Source: Typha latifolia
Lineage: Eukaryota; Streptophyta; Magnoliopsida; Poales; Typhaceae
Assembly: GCA_019914945.1 (NCBI GenBank)
Contig: CM034103.1
Coordinates: 8,494,001 to 8,558,000 of the forward strand
Length of the DNA stretch: 64,000 nucleotides
Reading direction: 5' to 3'
The translations under genes and the position numbers were made by a program. Under the pieces are notes generated by a model. The model was not told the origin of the DNA. It did not search any database and saw nothing but the letters and a program-made list of their open reading frames with translations. Shown piece after piece: positions 44,801 to 56,350 of the stretch (position 1 is its first letter; each line of letters opens with the position of its first letter).

Positions 44801-46268
44801 ATGGCTTCTTGGCTCTATTTCTTTTCTTTTTCCTTGTTATTTGCACGTTATTTGCAGGTCCAGTAGTCTCCGATGGCAGCTATGACGAAGCCATGAAAGC
44901 GAGGCATGAGCAATGGATGGCTCAATATAAGCGAGTCTACACCAATGCGGAGGAGAAGCAACGTCGTTTCCGGGTGTTTAAGAGCAATGTTGAATACATA
45001 GAGTCCTCAAATAATAAACCTGGACAGAGCTACAATCTGACTGTAAACCAGTTTGCGGACTTAACCAATGAGGAATTCATGGTCACTCATGGCGGACTAA
45101 AGGTCACAAATGCTTCCAGGCAACCGACGTCGTTTATGTACGCAAACTTTTCTGCACCACCTAGGGTAGATTGGAGGCTCAGAGGTGCAGTGACTGAAGT
45201 TAAGAACCAAGGATCATGTGGTAAGGCAATCTGCCGAACAATTTCTTTTCTTTTATTTTTATTCCCCCAGTTCTTCAGAGCTAACAAACTGATTTATATA
45301 TAAATTTGGTTTACCCTCCAATATGTACTGCTGGTTTCTTATGAGCTGATCCTTACACATTACAAATTCTCTGTTCTTTTCTTGTTTCAGAAATGTTCCT
45401 CAATTCATCTTTTTCTTCCTGTTTATTTGAGAAATATCATTCATTATTATTCTTTTCCTTCAACGTGCACTAGTTACTCGGTGCATTTCCTCCTCTTAGT
45501 TAAAAACTATACAGTAGTCTCAGATATATCTGTTATAATATATATAACGTTTTAACTTTGTTGACCTTCTTGTAAGTTAAATCATGCATGCCATAGAAGA
45601 AAGTTTATTGGTTAATTAGTATTTGAGTCTATATCTCGTGCTAATGCTAAATGTTGCTTTTCTATAAAATACATATAGGATCTTGTTGGGCATTTTCTGC
45701 AGTAGCAGCAATTGAAGGAATATTTAAAATCAGGAGAGGAAATCTAATCTCTTTGTCAGAGCAAGAACTAGTGGATTGCGACTTCTTTGATTCTGGATGT
45801 AATGGTGGCTTAATGGACAATGCATTCAACTTCGTCATGCTAAACAGAGGTATCGATTCTGAATCAAACTATCCATATCAAGGATATCAAAGCAATTGCA
45901 ACGTGAGGAACCTATTGTTGAATCACGTAGCGACCATTAGACGCTACCAAGAGGTGCCTCGCAATAGTGAACCGGCACTCATGAGAGCTGTTGCGAGACA
46001 ACCAGTGTCAGTTGGAATAGATGCTGGTGGTTATGATTTCCAATTCTATCATTCTGGTGTCTTCAGAGGTAGTTGTGGGACTAGTCTAAATCATGGAGTT
46101 ACAGTTGTTGGTTATGGGATAGATAGCAAACGAACAAAGTATTGGATAGTGAAGAACTCATGGGGCAAAGGATGGGGCGACAACGGTTATATTTTGATGC
46201 AAAAGGACATAGCTGCACCTGAAGGGTTGTGTGGAATTGCAATGCTGGCCTCATATCCCACGTTGTGA
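44801..46268 (+). CDS. Papain-family cysteine protease, frameshifted signal peptide
   Basis: Two exons: 44801-45220 and 45679-46268 (GT-AG intron 45221-45678), about 336 residues, normal for plant C1A proteases. Hydrophobic signal peptide; I29 inhibitor propeptide with ERFNIN-type spacing ([31 protein letters not shown]); mature enzyme from about [11 protein letters not shown]. Oxyanion Gln in KNQGSCGSCWAFS, catalytic Cys (45684-45686), His (46092-46094, [11 protein letters not shown]), Asn (46155-46157, KNSWGKGWG), and GCNGG. It would act as an endopeptidase in vacuole or apoplast; closest in type to SAG12/SAG39-like enzymes, from motif pattern only. The intron just before the catalytic Cys is usual. 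Oddity: the ATG at 44801 is out of frame with the rest by one base; the ATG frame stops after 21 codons. Either a one-base loss near 44806-44810 or a sequence error; if real it is a pseudogene. Confidence 0.88.
45221..45678 (+). other. Intron of the cysteine protease gene
   Basis: 458 bp, donor TGTG/GTAAGG, acceptor CATATAG/GATCTTG; phase 1, splitting the Gly codon before Ser-Cys-Trp of the active site. T-rich. Splicing restores [14 protein letters not shown] exactly. Confidence 0.93.
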
Positions 46269-46449
46269 GAAGAAAATGTGTACCAAATACTTGATCCCCA
46301 TATGTGGTGTGCGAGTTCAATTGTTGTGATCTTCATGAGTGAAAGTGTGAAAAATAAATTATGTGAGGGTGAGGGTTCTAGAAAATATTATATATGTCAA
46401 TAATGGTTCTGGAATAGCTTTGCAAGCACTATAATATCGAATGAATAAA
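46269..46449 (+). terminator. 3' UTR and poly(A) signals of protease gene
   Basis: AATAAA at 46353-46358 and 46444-46449; the second lies 175 bp after the stop codon. Confidence 0.65.
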
Positions 46450-47126
46450 GCAATTATGATTTGTTTGTTTCATTGGTTGAAATAGATATAACATTTACGG
46501 ATATACTAGGCTAGATCAAGAATCATACGATACCCATAAAATGTTTATTGCATCCTTCTATATTTAGCGAAATTATTTTTAATAGCAGTTATATATAATA
46601 ATTTCTCTAATACATATAACTGATTTAGATTGCACAACATATTTCAAAGTGTTTTGTGTTCATGAATTTATCATGACATAAAATTACACTAAAAACATAA
46701 AATAATAGAAATCACCCTTAAATGACTTAAGTAAATCAATTACATGAAATTCGATTAGGCCAAAAGCACATATCAATCAAATTCGACCAAAACATCCATC
46801 CAGAATACTTGATGATACATCAATAAAATCTAATAGTAAGGGTCTAAATGTAAAGTCATGAAAACATGCCCCTCTAATCCATAGCTAGAGATTAATGATT
46901 TCCAAAAAGCTCCCCCTAGCCCGTGACCTGATGAGATCACTCAAGGACATCATCTTTAAAGGCTGTAGTGAGATCATTTTTTCACAAATTAGCAGATTTT
47001 ATGAAAATTCTGCGATCGCATTCAAATGACTAATATATATTCTCTTAATATGTGAACTCGCTATAAATGACTATAGGGTGTGTTCGAACGGCTCAAAGTA
47101 CATTTGAACGCTCCATTTAAATGATA
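46450..47126. other. Intergenic with LTR debris
   Basis: No gene. A CTCCCCCTAG tract near 46911-46920 and a decayed U3-like stretch (46990-47125: GTTCTC..TATGTGAAC and GTTCGAACG words) suggest old LTR-element remnants just before Sire-3. Confidence 0.5.
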
Positions 47127-47544
47127 AGCATGAGGTCAAACTGTACAAATCAAAGTCAATATTGAGCTATTTAAAAAAAAATTCATGATGTCATGCTCAC
47201 TCAAGAATATACAGACGTTATGAGTGCATTAAATTTAGTTTAATTATCATAGAAGTCGAGAGAGTGAATAAATCAGAAATGATACAATATACTACAAGAT
47301 GACAAAATTGACTATAATAACTCATAATCAAGAGAAAAATCATATTTGTATGTCAAAAGTATATTATTGAATCTAGGGGTGCATCAATTTTTTTTTAATG
47401 ACAAAAAAACTCTCGACAAATCTGAAACTAAAACCAAAGAAAAGTTCAGAGTAAAGAAAGCTAAAAAGAAACGAAAAGAAATAATAAAAAGAGAAACATG
47501 CAAACCAAAACACGCAAACCAAAAAAAATCAATCTAAAGCACAA

Positions 47545-48106
47545 ATTCCTAAAGAAGTACGAAGATACTCAAATCTCTATAAATCCAAAGGTTTTGTAAA
47601 TAGATCACCCAACTGTTTCTTCGTCTCAACATGTTCTAGTGCTATTGTTGTCTTCATCTAACTCATGTATAAAATGATTTCGGATATTAATATGTTTTGT
47701 ACGCGAGTGTTGAATAGGATTTTTTGATATATTAATAGCACTCATGTTGCCACAATAAAGCACCATAGTACATTGTTCAATGTCGTAATCTTTGACCATC
47801 TGTTTCATCCATAGTAACTCAGAACAACAACTTCCCGCTTCAATGTACTCGGCCTCCGCAGTAGATAAAGATATCGAGTTTTGTTTCTTACTATGCCAAG
47901 CAACCAGATTATTTCCAATATAAAAACATCCACCTGAGGTACTTTTTCTTTCATCACATGAACCTGCCCAATCAGAATCCGTGTATCCAGATATGATAGC
48001 TCCCGAGTCATAAGTAAACCAGATACCTAAGTTAACTATGCCACCGACATATTTTATGATACGTTTCACAGCAAACAAATGTGTCTCCTTAGGTTCAGAC
48101 TAAAAC
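47545..48106 (-). pseudogene. Sire-3 RNase H
   Basis: TDSDWAGSCDERKSTSGG, STAEAEYIEAGS and YCGNMSAINI (third Asp replaced by Gly) in the 48078-47626 frame. An in-frame TAG near 48100 separates it from RT (ARF, stop, SEPKETH), and a frameshift near 47640 breaks the C-terminus. Confidence 0.87.
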
Positions 48107-49429
48107 CTAGCACATACCGACACTAAATGCAATGTCAGGTCTACTAGCAGTTAAGTACAAAAGACTACCAATCATGCTCTTATACAGTGTCTGATCAACA
48201 CTTTTTCCTGAAATATCCTTATCTAGTTTGGTAGTTGTACTCATAGGAGTTGTAGCATGTTTTGCATTTTCTAAACCGAATTTAGTCACAAGATCCTTAG
48301 CATACTTGGTTTGAGCGATAAATATCCTTCTTTCCAATTGAGTAATTTGAAGTCCCAAAAAGAACTTCAACTCACCCATCATGCTCAACTCAAAATGACT
48401 ATGCATGAGATCTACAAACTCCTTAGCTAAAGATTGACTCGTTGCCCCGAAGACAATGTCATCCACATATATTTGTGTCACAACTAAACTCTTGTTCGAC
48501 CGTCTAATGAACAATGTCTTGTCCACTCCCCCTCGAGTGAACCCCGCATCCACTAAAAAAGTGGTCAACTTCTCATACCAAGCTCTTGGAGCTTGTTTTA
48601 GCCCGTAAAGGGCCCTTTTTAGTTTAAACACATGAGAAGAAAATTTTTGATCTTCAAACCCTTTCGGTTGTTCTACATAAACATCTTCATTCAGAGTAAC
48701 ATTCAAGAAAGCACTTTTAACATCCATTTGAAACAATTTAAATTTTAAATGACAAGCAATAGCAAGCAGTATACGAATAGACTCTAATCTAGCAACAGGA
48801 GCAAATGTCTCATCAAAATCTATACCCTCCACCTGAGTATATCCCTGTGCTACTAGTCTAGCTTTATTTCGAATTATATTGCCATGTTCATCACTTTTAT
48901 TCTTGTAAATCAATTTTGTTCCAATAACGTTCACATTCTTAGGTTTAGGAACTAAATACCGAACATCAATCTTAGAAAATTGCTCTAATTCCTCATACAT
49001 AGCATTAACCCAAGAATCGTCTAACAATGCTTCCTTCACATTTTTAGGTTCAAAAGAAGATGTATAACAAGTAAATGATACCTCACTTTGGATTTGTCGT
49101 CTTGTCTTAATTGGTTCACTCACGTCTCCAATCACTTGTGACAGTGGATGATTTGATTTCATTCTGGCAGATGGTTCCAGTACGTTGTAGTCATCTTTGT
49201 TCATTTCAACTTTGTCCTCGTCCTGATTCTCAATTTCTAGATCAAGCTCCTTTCCTATTTCTTCATCATATGTATATGTAGAAACAGAAATAGGAGTAGC
49301 TTCAGTTATATTAGTCGTGGATTCATCTATCATAACATTAGCATATTTCATAATAGTATAAGTGTTAAGATTAAATACTTTGTAGGTTCTGCTATTATTC
49401 GAATATGCCTTCGTTACTTCTAGTGTCAA
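48107..49429 (-). pseudogene. Sire-3 reverse transcriptase
   Basis: 440 open codons: integrase C-terminal linker ([17 protein letters not shown]), then a complete RT ([58 protein letters not shown]) into the RNase H connection ([14 protein letters not shown]). YVDD is intact. It would copy element RNA into cDNA if translated. The integrase part upstream is deleted. Confidence 0.9.
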
Positions 49430-49559
49430 ATTTAGTCAAATATTCTCGATCACGCAAGATATAGCATTTTCAAGAATAGGATCCCCGGAGAACTTACCTT
49501 TCCTTTACCTATTACCTTGGATGAATTACCATCTCCGAATGTCACAACTCCCTATTCAT
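49430..49559 (-). other. Sire-3 integrase deletion junction
   Basis: CGCAAGATATAGCATTTTC joins the integrase tail to the protease/pre-integrase region (ATTTTCAAGAATAGGATCC). Sire-2 has 0.9 kb between these points (35817 to about 36733). Short shared CATTTT at the junction suggests microhomology. Confidence 0.8.
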
Positions 49560-51457
49560 GTTTTTCAAGATTAGAAAATAACAACTTGTCACCCGACATA
49601 TGTCTTGAACAGCCATTGTCTAAATACCACAAATTAAAATTTAAAGCTTTCAAGGCTGTATGCACAACATAACATTTCAAATCACTTTTCTTGACCCATA
49701 TGACCTTTGTTTTCATCCCATAAATAAAAGAACTTTTAGGTTTTTGCAAAAATTTACAATGAGGTTGAATATGCCCTAGAATGTTGCAATGATAGCCTGT
49801 CGGAACAAACCCTTTTCTACTCACCTTTTGTCGAGGAGTGTGACTAAAGTTTACCTTTGGTGCCGTTGAAGATTCACCAGTTTGTAGATTCAACTTCAGT
49901 TTAGAAGCATTCATCCAGGATTGCTTTGTAAATGCGGTTGATGACTTCAGATATTCTTCCTTTTGTATACCTGCAGAAACGAAGACAGTTTTATTATTAT
50001 TTGAATTACTAGTGTATCCAACACCATACCTATCTTTTCTAGAGATCTGAGCCTTTAGAATCTCGTCAAGTTTGTTCTTCCTTTTTAGAAATGTCACTTC
50101 CTTATTCAGTCGCTCTAGTTCAATTTCATCAGCCTTCATTTTATTTTTTGCATTGTCAAGTTGTTCAAAAAGGTCTTTGACACATTCAAGTCCAAATTTG
50201 TACTTCTCCTCAAATTGAATTCTTTCTAGTTCGATTACTTTGAGTCGTTGAAGTAGTCTAAGATTGCTTTTCTTGAGTTTAAACGACTCCAGATATAGGT
50301 CATTATATGCCTTTTGAATTTCAGATTCATCTTCCTCAGCTGGTAACATATCCTAATTATCTGTACTATCACTATCAACAATAGAATCAATATTAAGAAG
50401 AGAAGAGGCAAAAGCTACAAAGTTTTCTTCGTCTTTTCCAGAATCATCATCAGATTCATCTAAGTCATCCCAAGTAACTTTCATAGCTTTACCCTTCTTC
50501 TTAAGGTGATTAGGGCATTCTTGTGCTATGTGTCCAAAACTAGAACATTCAAAACATCGAACTTTATTATCAGAATTCTTATTTTTCTGTTTGACACTAT
50601 TGTTGCTCACGCTTGTATTCGAACTCGCAATATTCTTCTTTTTCACAAAGGCTTTGCTTTTCTCAAGTTTTTCGGCATTCAACTTGTTTGGCTTCCGAAA
50701 GAATTTATTAAATTTTTGACGAACATGGCATCTCAACATCTAAATCACCTTCATCATCAGATTCTTATATATTTTGTTCAACTGTGGATAGGGTCATCCT
50801 TTTGGATTTCCTTGGTTTCGAAAGGCTGGACTCAAATGTTTGTAGATTTCCTACCAATTGTTCAACTTTCATAGAATCGATGTCCTTACTTTCCTCAATA
50901 GCTGTAACTTTCGCCTAAAACCTTTCTGGAAGAGACCTAAGGATCTTACGGATAATTTTGTTTTCAAGAATTTTCTCTCCTAGGTTGAAACTCGAGTTGA
51001 CTATATCACTTAGCTTTACATAGAACTCATCAAATATCTTATTCTCCTCTATACGTAGAGTTTGAAAACTAGTAGTCAACCTCTGAAGTTTAGAAAGTTT
51101 TACAGTCATAGTTCCTTCGTGAGTAGTTTCTAAGATCGTCCAAGCATCTTTTGTTATCTCACAAGTAAAAATTCTTCTAAATTCTTCCGAGGAAACACAA
51201 CTAAAAATTGGATTTATTGTCTTGCTATTCCATCCAACTTTTTCATAATCTGACATATCCCATGACTCTATCGGTTTATTAGCAAGTTTATCATCCACCA
51301 TGTACATTGGTGGACTCCAACCGTTCACAACGGCAAACCATACTCGTTTGTCTATAGACTTCAACTAAGCTCTCATCCTAGCTTTCCAATATCCATAATT
51401 TGATCCATCTAGGATAGGAGGTCTAATAGATGATGGTCCATCTTTATGAAAATCCAT
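49552..51457 (-). pseudogene. Sire-3 gag and protease
   Basis: Gag starts at MDFHKDG (ATG 51457-51455; the Met two codons upstream seen in Sire-1 is ATA here). Stops near 51365 and 50913, and frameshifts near 50710-50760 and 50350. First zinc knuckle CFECSSFGHIAQECP is intact (about 50570-50515). The 265-codon frame 50349-49552 holds the coiled coil, second knuckle region (GYHCNILGHIQPHC, first Cys replaced by Gly) and protease start LWYLDNGCSRHMSGD. TGG is kept at the Sire-1 TAG site. Confidence 0.87.
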
Positions 51458-51492
51458 GCCTATCTGATCTCTCTCAAAGGGTGAGAGAACCC

Positions 51493-51504
51493 GCTTTGAT
51501 ACCA
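51493..51504 (-). promoter_or_regulatory. Sire-3 PBS
   Basis: GCTTTGATACCA, one mismatch from the initiator-Met PBS complement, two bases from the LTR. Confidence 0.9.
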
Positions 51505-51506
51505 AT

Positions 51507-52401
51507 TGAAAAACCCTAGACACAAGTATGTATCTAAATATTAGGCACTGATATCACTCGTTCGCTTAAGTAAAAGTCCGTAGAAATATTAAGAACGAAA
51601 GCAGAGATGAACGCTAAGATTTTAACGTGGAAAAACTCAAACAGGAAAAAACCACGAATCTAAACTCGGATCAAAACCAACTACTAGAATAGTAGCAGTT
51701 ACAAGATTGACTCACAAAACAACCCGTCGATCCAAATGACTTTGTTCCTCTCAGTCTTGTTCGCTAGAACCCACGATTCACTGCTTCTCGTGATTGAAGT
51801 CCAACCTCAGTAACTCTCGAGATTGATCTTTCGTCTAGATAGCCCTTAAGATGGAAGATTACGTTTTGTAGATGAGTGGAATCTTGTTAATTGAAGAACC
51901 GATGTAGCCTCAACAAGTCTCCTTCAATAATACTTTCTTCAACCACCTAGAGATAGAGCATCACAATCCTTATATATGATCTCCAAGATAGAGCCAAATC
52001 CAAGTCTTATACGAACTCACGAGAATCCAAGATTTTCAAACTTCGTTGGTGCGTTCGAACGCGGCCCGGGTGCGTTCGAACGGCATAACTTGATCTCAGG
52101 TGCGTTCGAACGGGCCCGAGTGCATTCGAACGTGACAACTTGAATTCTTCAAGTTGCGTTCGAACGCGTTTGTGAACGCAGCGCTTGGTCTGTGTGAACG
52201 CAAGTACCCACGTTCGAATGCGTTTGTGAACGCACCGCATTCGAACGCATTTGTGAACGCGGTGTGAACTCAACAACTTTTCTCCAATAATCTTGCAATT
52301 CTTCAAACGAGAGATATTATAGACTTGTATAAAGCTCATATACATGAAAAAATACACTTAAAATATTTTGTACACAATTGCCGATAATTAAAAACCTAAC
52401 A
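51507..52401 (-). repeat. Sire-3 5' LTR
   Basis: 895 bp, TGAAAAACCC to CCTAACA. It carries a shortened palindrome array at 52050-52265. Confidence 0.92.
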
Positions 52402-53220
52402 CACTGCCCTAGTTGGAGGCTAGTCTAGTATGATATTAGAAGAGATAATTGAGAGGTAGGGATTGTAGTCCTAGCGGTACCCGAGGACGTAGGTGAGGGC
52501 GTCTATCGAGCTGTGTGCTCTTAACCGCTGTATGTGATGATTCTACTCTGAGCAATGATTACTAGAGCGGTGATGATGGGCCTACAACTGAGGTCCTTAG
52601 TCTGATGGCCACAGACAACCGGTCATATGCAGCCTCGCCAGGCATGTATGGGTGATATTACCACTAGATGACTAGTCCTCCTCGATTTTATGGTACTTTG
52701 TGAGATATGTCTTTGTGACTCGGTTTCTGTGTGGATTTCTATGTAAATGAAACTACAATGATGAAAGTTATTAAAAGTCATAATGTACACTTTCCTTGAC
52801 ATGTTACGGGTTTACATTTTTATTTATCATGTAAAATTCTTAGATTACTATTGGATTTTACTTGCTGGGCCCCGTGCTCACCGCCATTTTGGTGGAAATG
52901 TTTCAGAGCTGATTATGGAGGATGCGAATATCGAGGAGTAGCAGATTCTTTCCTCTATTTTAGTATTTGCTTATTCTATTATTTCTAGTTGGACTTGGCC
53001 CCTGCGAGGGTATTTATGTTTTAAAACTTGTGTTGGACTTGTATTCCTAGAGGCTTGTTGAGGCCTGTGACATTGTCACTTTGGATTATTTGTTGATTTA
53101 TTATGGTATTTCTAGATTTATCCAGATACTTTGTGAAATCATTTTACTAACGGGTCTCGTGAGAATCACGTGGAATTTCTCCACATGAGGAACACGTAAT
53201 TTTTGGAAGTGGGTGTTTCA
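52402..53220 (+). repeat. Tek-2 LTR (3' part)
   Basis: Non-coding; ends GGGTGTTTCA, three bases before a PBS-like site. Its start is cut by Sire-3. The AGGGTATTTATG region near 53009 may be a TATA box. Confidence 0.6.
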
Positions 53221-53223
53221 ACT

Positions 53224-53236
53224 TGGTATCAGGAGC
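53224..53236 (+). promoter_or_regulatory. Tek-2 PBS with one-base insertion
   Basis: TGGTATCAGGAGC, the initiator-Met PBS with an extra G. Confidence 0.75.
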
Positions 53237-53329
53237 AGGGACATCTATCTCGGTATTGTCCTGGTACTCAGGAGGTGACTTGTCATCATTATGGACAGGC
53301 TGGACATATTTGACCCTGTTGTCCTCTGT

Positions 53330-54498
53330 TAACTGGCGGGTCAATCACTACGACTACGCCAGCTATTTTTGGAGCCTCAGGAGCTAGTACTGCTGCGAGT
53401 AGAGGATGTGGTGGGGCGCGATCAGGGACTTCTAACAGAGGTAGAGGCGGACGTACTGCATGAGTATTTGCCATGACGAAGCAGGATGCAGAGGCATCTA
53501 ATGATGTGGTGACAGGTAACAATTAAATATACTTCTTTAGAATTTACAATTTCTGCTTAAATAGAAGTCCAATTGTTCCTCATTTCCTTCTATTAATAGA
53601 AAATGATGTCATAATTATTACAAACTTAATAAAAGAAGTTTTGTTTATAACTATTTATATAATGGCAGGCACTATGACATTATTTTCTCATACTGCTAAG
53701 ATTTAATTCGATCTTGGGGCTACACATTCTTTCATTTCTACCTCATTCCTGAGATATGCTGATATGACCTCAGAGCCTCTTGATGAACCTCTGTTCATAG
53801 CTACTCCTATGGGTGATTCTTTGGAGATTCGTCAAATTTATAGTCCTTGCACTCTGACTTTTGGCGAATGGGATTTTAGGGCAGACCTTTTACCCCTTGA
53901 GATGCATGATTTTGACTTGATTTTGGGTATGGACTTGTTAGCCGCTTATCATGCCAGCATTAACTGCTACAGTAAGGAAGTTATTCTGCAGCTTAATGAT
54001 GGCATAGAGTGTCGATTGTTTAAGGATCGACAGGTGGACCAACTGCAGTTGGTGGCAATCATGTCTGATGAGTCTAGTGGGGCCCAAGCCTTAACTGACT
54101 TGCTGGTGGTTCGGGAGTTTTCGAATATTTTTCCTGAGGACATTCGAGGGCTTCCACCAGATAGGGGAGTCGAGTTCACCATTGATCTGATTCCAGGAGC
54201 AGGACCAGTCTCCAAGGCTCCTTATTGCATGGCTCCAAAAGAAATGAAGGAACTTAGAGGACAGATTGATGATTTGCTCGATCGGGGATTTATTAGGCCT
54301 AGCTCATCACCTTGGGGAGCTCCATTTCTCTTTGTTAAGAAGAAAGACGGCACTCTTCATCTCTGCATTGATTATCGGCAACTGAACCAGCTAACTATGA
54401 AGAACAAATATCCCCTACCTCATATTGAGGACCTTTTTGATCACTTGCGTGGAGCTCGAGTCTTTTCGAAGATTGATCTGTGTCTGGATATCATCAGT
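53330..54498 (+). pseudogene. Tek-2 gag end, protease and RT N-terminal half
   Basis: Exon-like part 1 (to 53515): Arg/Gly-rich gag tail and VFAMTKQDAEASNDVVTG. After a 153-bp GT-AG interval the frame resumes at 53669 with GTMTLFSHTAKI, an in-frame stop at about 53705, then protease [11 protein letters not shown] (DLG in place of DSG/DTG), [13 protein letters not shown], and RT from about 54160 ([49 protein letters not shown]). A one-base deletion near 54480 in the KIDLRSGYHQ motif shifts the frame (reads CLDIIS, stop). Confidence 0.85.
53516..53668 (+). other. Candidate intron between gag and protease of Tek-2
   Basis: 153 bp, strongly AT-rich, GACAG/GTAACAATT to ATGGCAG/GCACT. Removing it joins VVTG to TMTLFSH in the frame conserved in Tekay proteins. 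There is no TSD or TG..CA end to suggest a transposon. Confidence 0.5.
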
Positions 54499-55190
54499 TG
54501 AGGATTAGGGAAGTGGATGTCCCCAAAACCGCTTTTCGTACTCGCTATGGTTTGTATGAGTTCTTGGTTATGCCTTTTGGGCTAACTAATGCTCCAGCTG
54601 TCTTCATGGACCTAATGAACCGAGTCTTTCGTCCATTCTTAGATCGGTTTGTTGTGGTCTTCATTGATGATATTTTGATATATTCAGCCTCAGGGTAGGA
54701 GCATGAGGAGCATCTCAAGTTGTATTAGAGACTTTGAGGAAAGAAAAGTTGTTTGCCAAGTTTTCAAAATGTGAGTTCTGGTTGAATGAAGTGGTGTTTC
54801 TAGGGCATGTGGTGTTAGGAGAAGGCATCCGAGTTGACCAATCCAAGATCACAGCAGTCTTGGGTTGGAAGCAGCCAAGCATCGTCGCAGAGGTGCACAG
54901 TTTTCTCGGGCTAGCTGGTTATTATCGGTGCTTTGTGGAGGGATTTTCAAAAATCTCGAGTCCTCTTACTAGGCTGACTCAAAAGGACCAGCGTTTTGTG
55001 TGGACGGATGATTGTGAAGAAAGCTTCGAGGAGCTGAAGAGGAGACTTTACTTCTGCACCTATTCTCATAGTGCCTCGTAGTGGAGTGGGATATCAGGTC
55101 TACTATGATGCCTCACACATGGGCCTAGGCTGTGTTTTGATGTAGGAGGGCAGAGTTGTCGCTTATGCTTCACGGCAACTCAAGGATTAT
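54480..55190 (+). pseudogene. Tek-2 RT C-terminal half and RNase H start
   Basis: [40 protein letters not shown] and catalytic FIDDILIYS (54660-54690). Stop at 54698, a frameshift near 54730, then [22 protein letters not shown] and [20 protein letters not shown]; frameshift near 55060, RNase H start (VYYDASHMGLGCVLM, stop, EGRVVAYASRQLKDYE). It ends at about 55190. Confidence 0.88.
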
Positions 55191-55972
55191 GAGCTATCGT
55201 GCTCTTTGTCCTATCACTCTTGAGGAGGCCTTTGAGAAGGCCGTGAGAATAGAGCAAAAACATTAGGCTCTCAAGATGGCAGCAAAAACAAGTTGGGGCA
55301 ATTGAGATGGGCAGTTTGCGCCTAGAACGTCGAATGGAAATTATGCCGGTTAAAAGACAACGGTTGCGAGTACTAGACCACGACCACCTTTGAGACCTTC
55401 TTTCGATGTTAGAGGAAGCACTAGACTCCTTATTCGAACTCCCATGCCTACCTAGGTGGATGAGCGAAGAGCGAATGGTCTTTGCTTTCGAGGAGGATGA
55501 TGAGGTTGTTGATGATCGAGAGTGTTCAGAGGAGGTCCATGAGGAGGCCGTTGAGGAGGGCGCAGAGGAAGATATCCAAGTTGAATTATCGATGCATGCA
55601 TATTCAGTACATCCGCGCTGAGGACGTTACGGGTAGACGGACTCGTTAGAAAGCATTGTGTGCACATCCTCATCGATTCCATGAGTACACACAACTTTCT
55701 AGACGAGAGGTTAGTGAGGAGATTGGGTTTGGATGCTAAACCAACCACGGGGTTTGACATTGCTATTGGAGACGGCACGAATCTTAAGGTAGATAGCTTG
55801 TGTCGTCGGGTCGGTATACGAGTACAAGGACATGACATTATTGTTGACTTGTATTTGTTAGCGCTGCAAGGAGTGGACAATATCCTTGGCACTCAGTGGT
55901 TACAAAGCTTGGGACTTGTCACTTTTGATTTTCGAAGCATGTATATGAAATTTAAGCACGAAAACAAAGATA
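55191..55972 (+). pseudogene. R2 gag tail and protease, fused to Tek-2
   Basis: Begins inside R2 gag (YRALCPITLEEAFEKAVR, KQH..ALKMAAKTSWGN; compare 23990-24100), a Pro/Arg linker, an internal deletion removing the zinc knuckle, the acidic segment (EEDDEVVDDRECSEEVHEEA), then protease ILIDSMSTHNFLDERLVRRL (DSM replaces the DTG/DSG active site), LGTQWLQSLGLVTFDF. It breaks into LTR sequence at about 55973. Confidence 0.8.
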
Positions 55973-56228
55973 CGCGTCTTGATGGCGTTCGATCTCCGCC
56001 GATTCCTACGATGCAGCCGATGGTGGGGTTGCTATGTGCGAGTGTTCGATCTCCGCCGATCGTGTTCGAACTCACTCGATTGCGTTCGATCGCATAAAAG
56101 ATGTTCTCTGTATGTGCGAACGCAATGCAGGCGTTCGAACAGGCCCGACCGCGTTCGAACGCGACCCATAGGAATTTTATTTTAATAAAAATAAACAACT
56201 AATGCAGTAAGAAAAAATCCTAACTAAT
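55973..56228 (-). repeat. R2 LTR fragment (U3 side)
   Basis: U3 with GTTCGAAC motifs and GTTCTCTGTATGTGCGAACG, ending TAATTGTATCA at 56228. A GTTCGATCTCCGCCGAT stretch is present twice (55986-56002 and 56044-56060). Confidence 0.75.
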
Positions 56229-56350
56229 TGTATCACTATCTACTGTGGTTATTATGGATTTAGATATGGATATGCTAATAGGTTTTACTTGATGATGTCA
56301 TGATTTATTTTGTGATAGAGTATGTGAGCACAGGGGCGTGACGTGTGCGT
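56229..56350 (+). repeat. Tekay-like LTR tail fragment
   Basis: Resembles 9050-9190 (GATGATGTCATGATT, GTGAGCACAGG), followed by unrelated sequence. Confidence 0.5.

Larger units (their letters stand above)
47127..52401 (-). mobile_element. Sire-3, 3'-truncated sirevirus lacking integrase core
   Basis: Minus-strand sirevirus with 5' LTR (51507-52401), PBS, gag, protease, RT and RNase H. It breaks off at about 47127 in the pol-to-extra-ORF spacer, so the extra ORF and 3' LTR are missing. About 0.9 kb covering the pre-integrase finger and integrase core is deleted at about 49460. It has the longest intact RT of the four copies. Confidence 0.9.
52402..55190 (+). mobile_element. Tekay-like Gypsy element Tek-2, truncated
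   Basis: LTR tail to 53220, PBS-like site, gag end, candidate intron, protease, RT and RNase H start, then an abrupt join to R2 gag at about 55190. Most of gag is missing. The gag-protease text ([28 protein letters not shown]) and RT ([31 protein letters not shown]) fit the Tekay/Del lineage. Confidence 0.82.

Noticed and set aside
52007..52357. 116-codon minus frame
   Set aside because: It is within the Sire-3 LTR U3 and leader.
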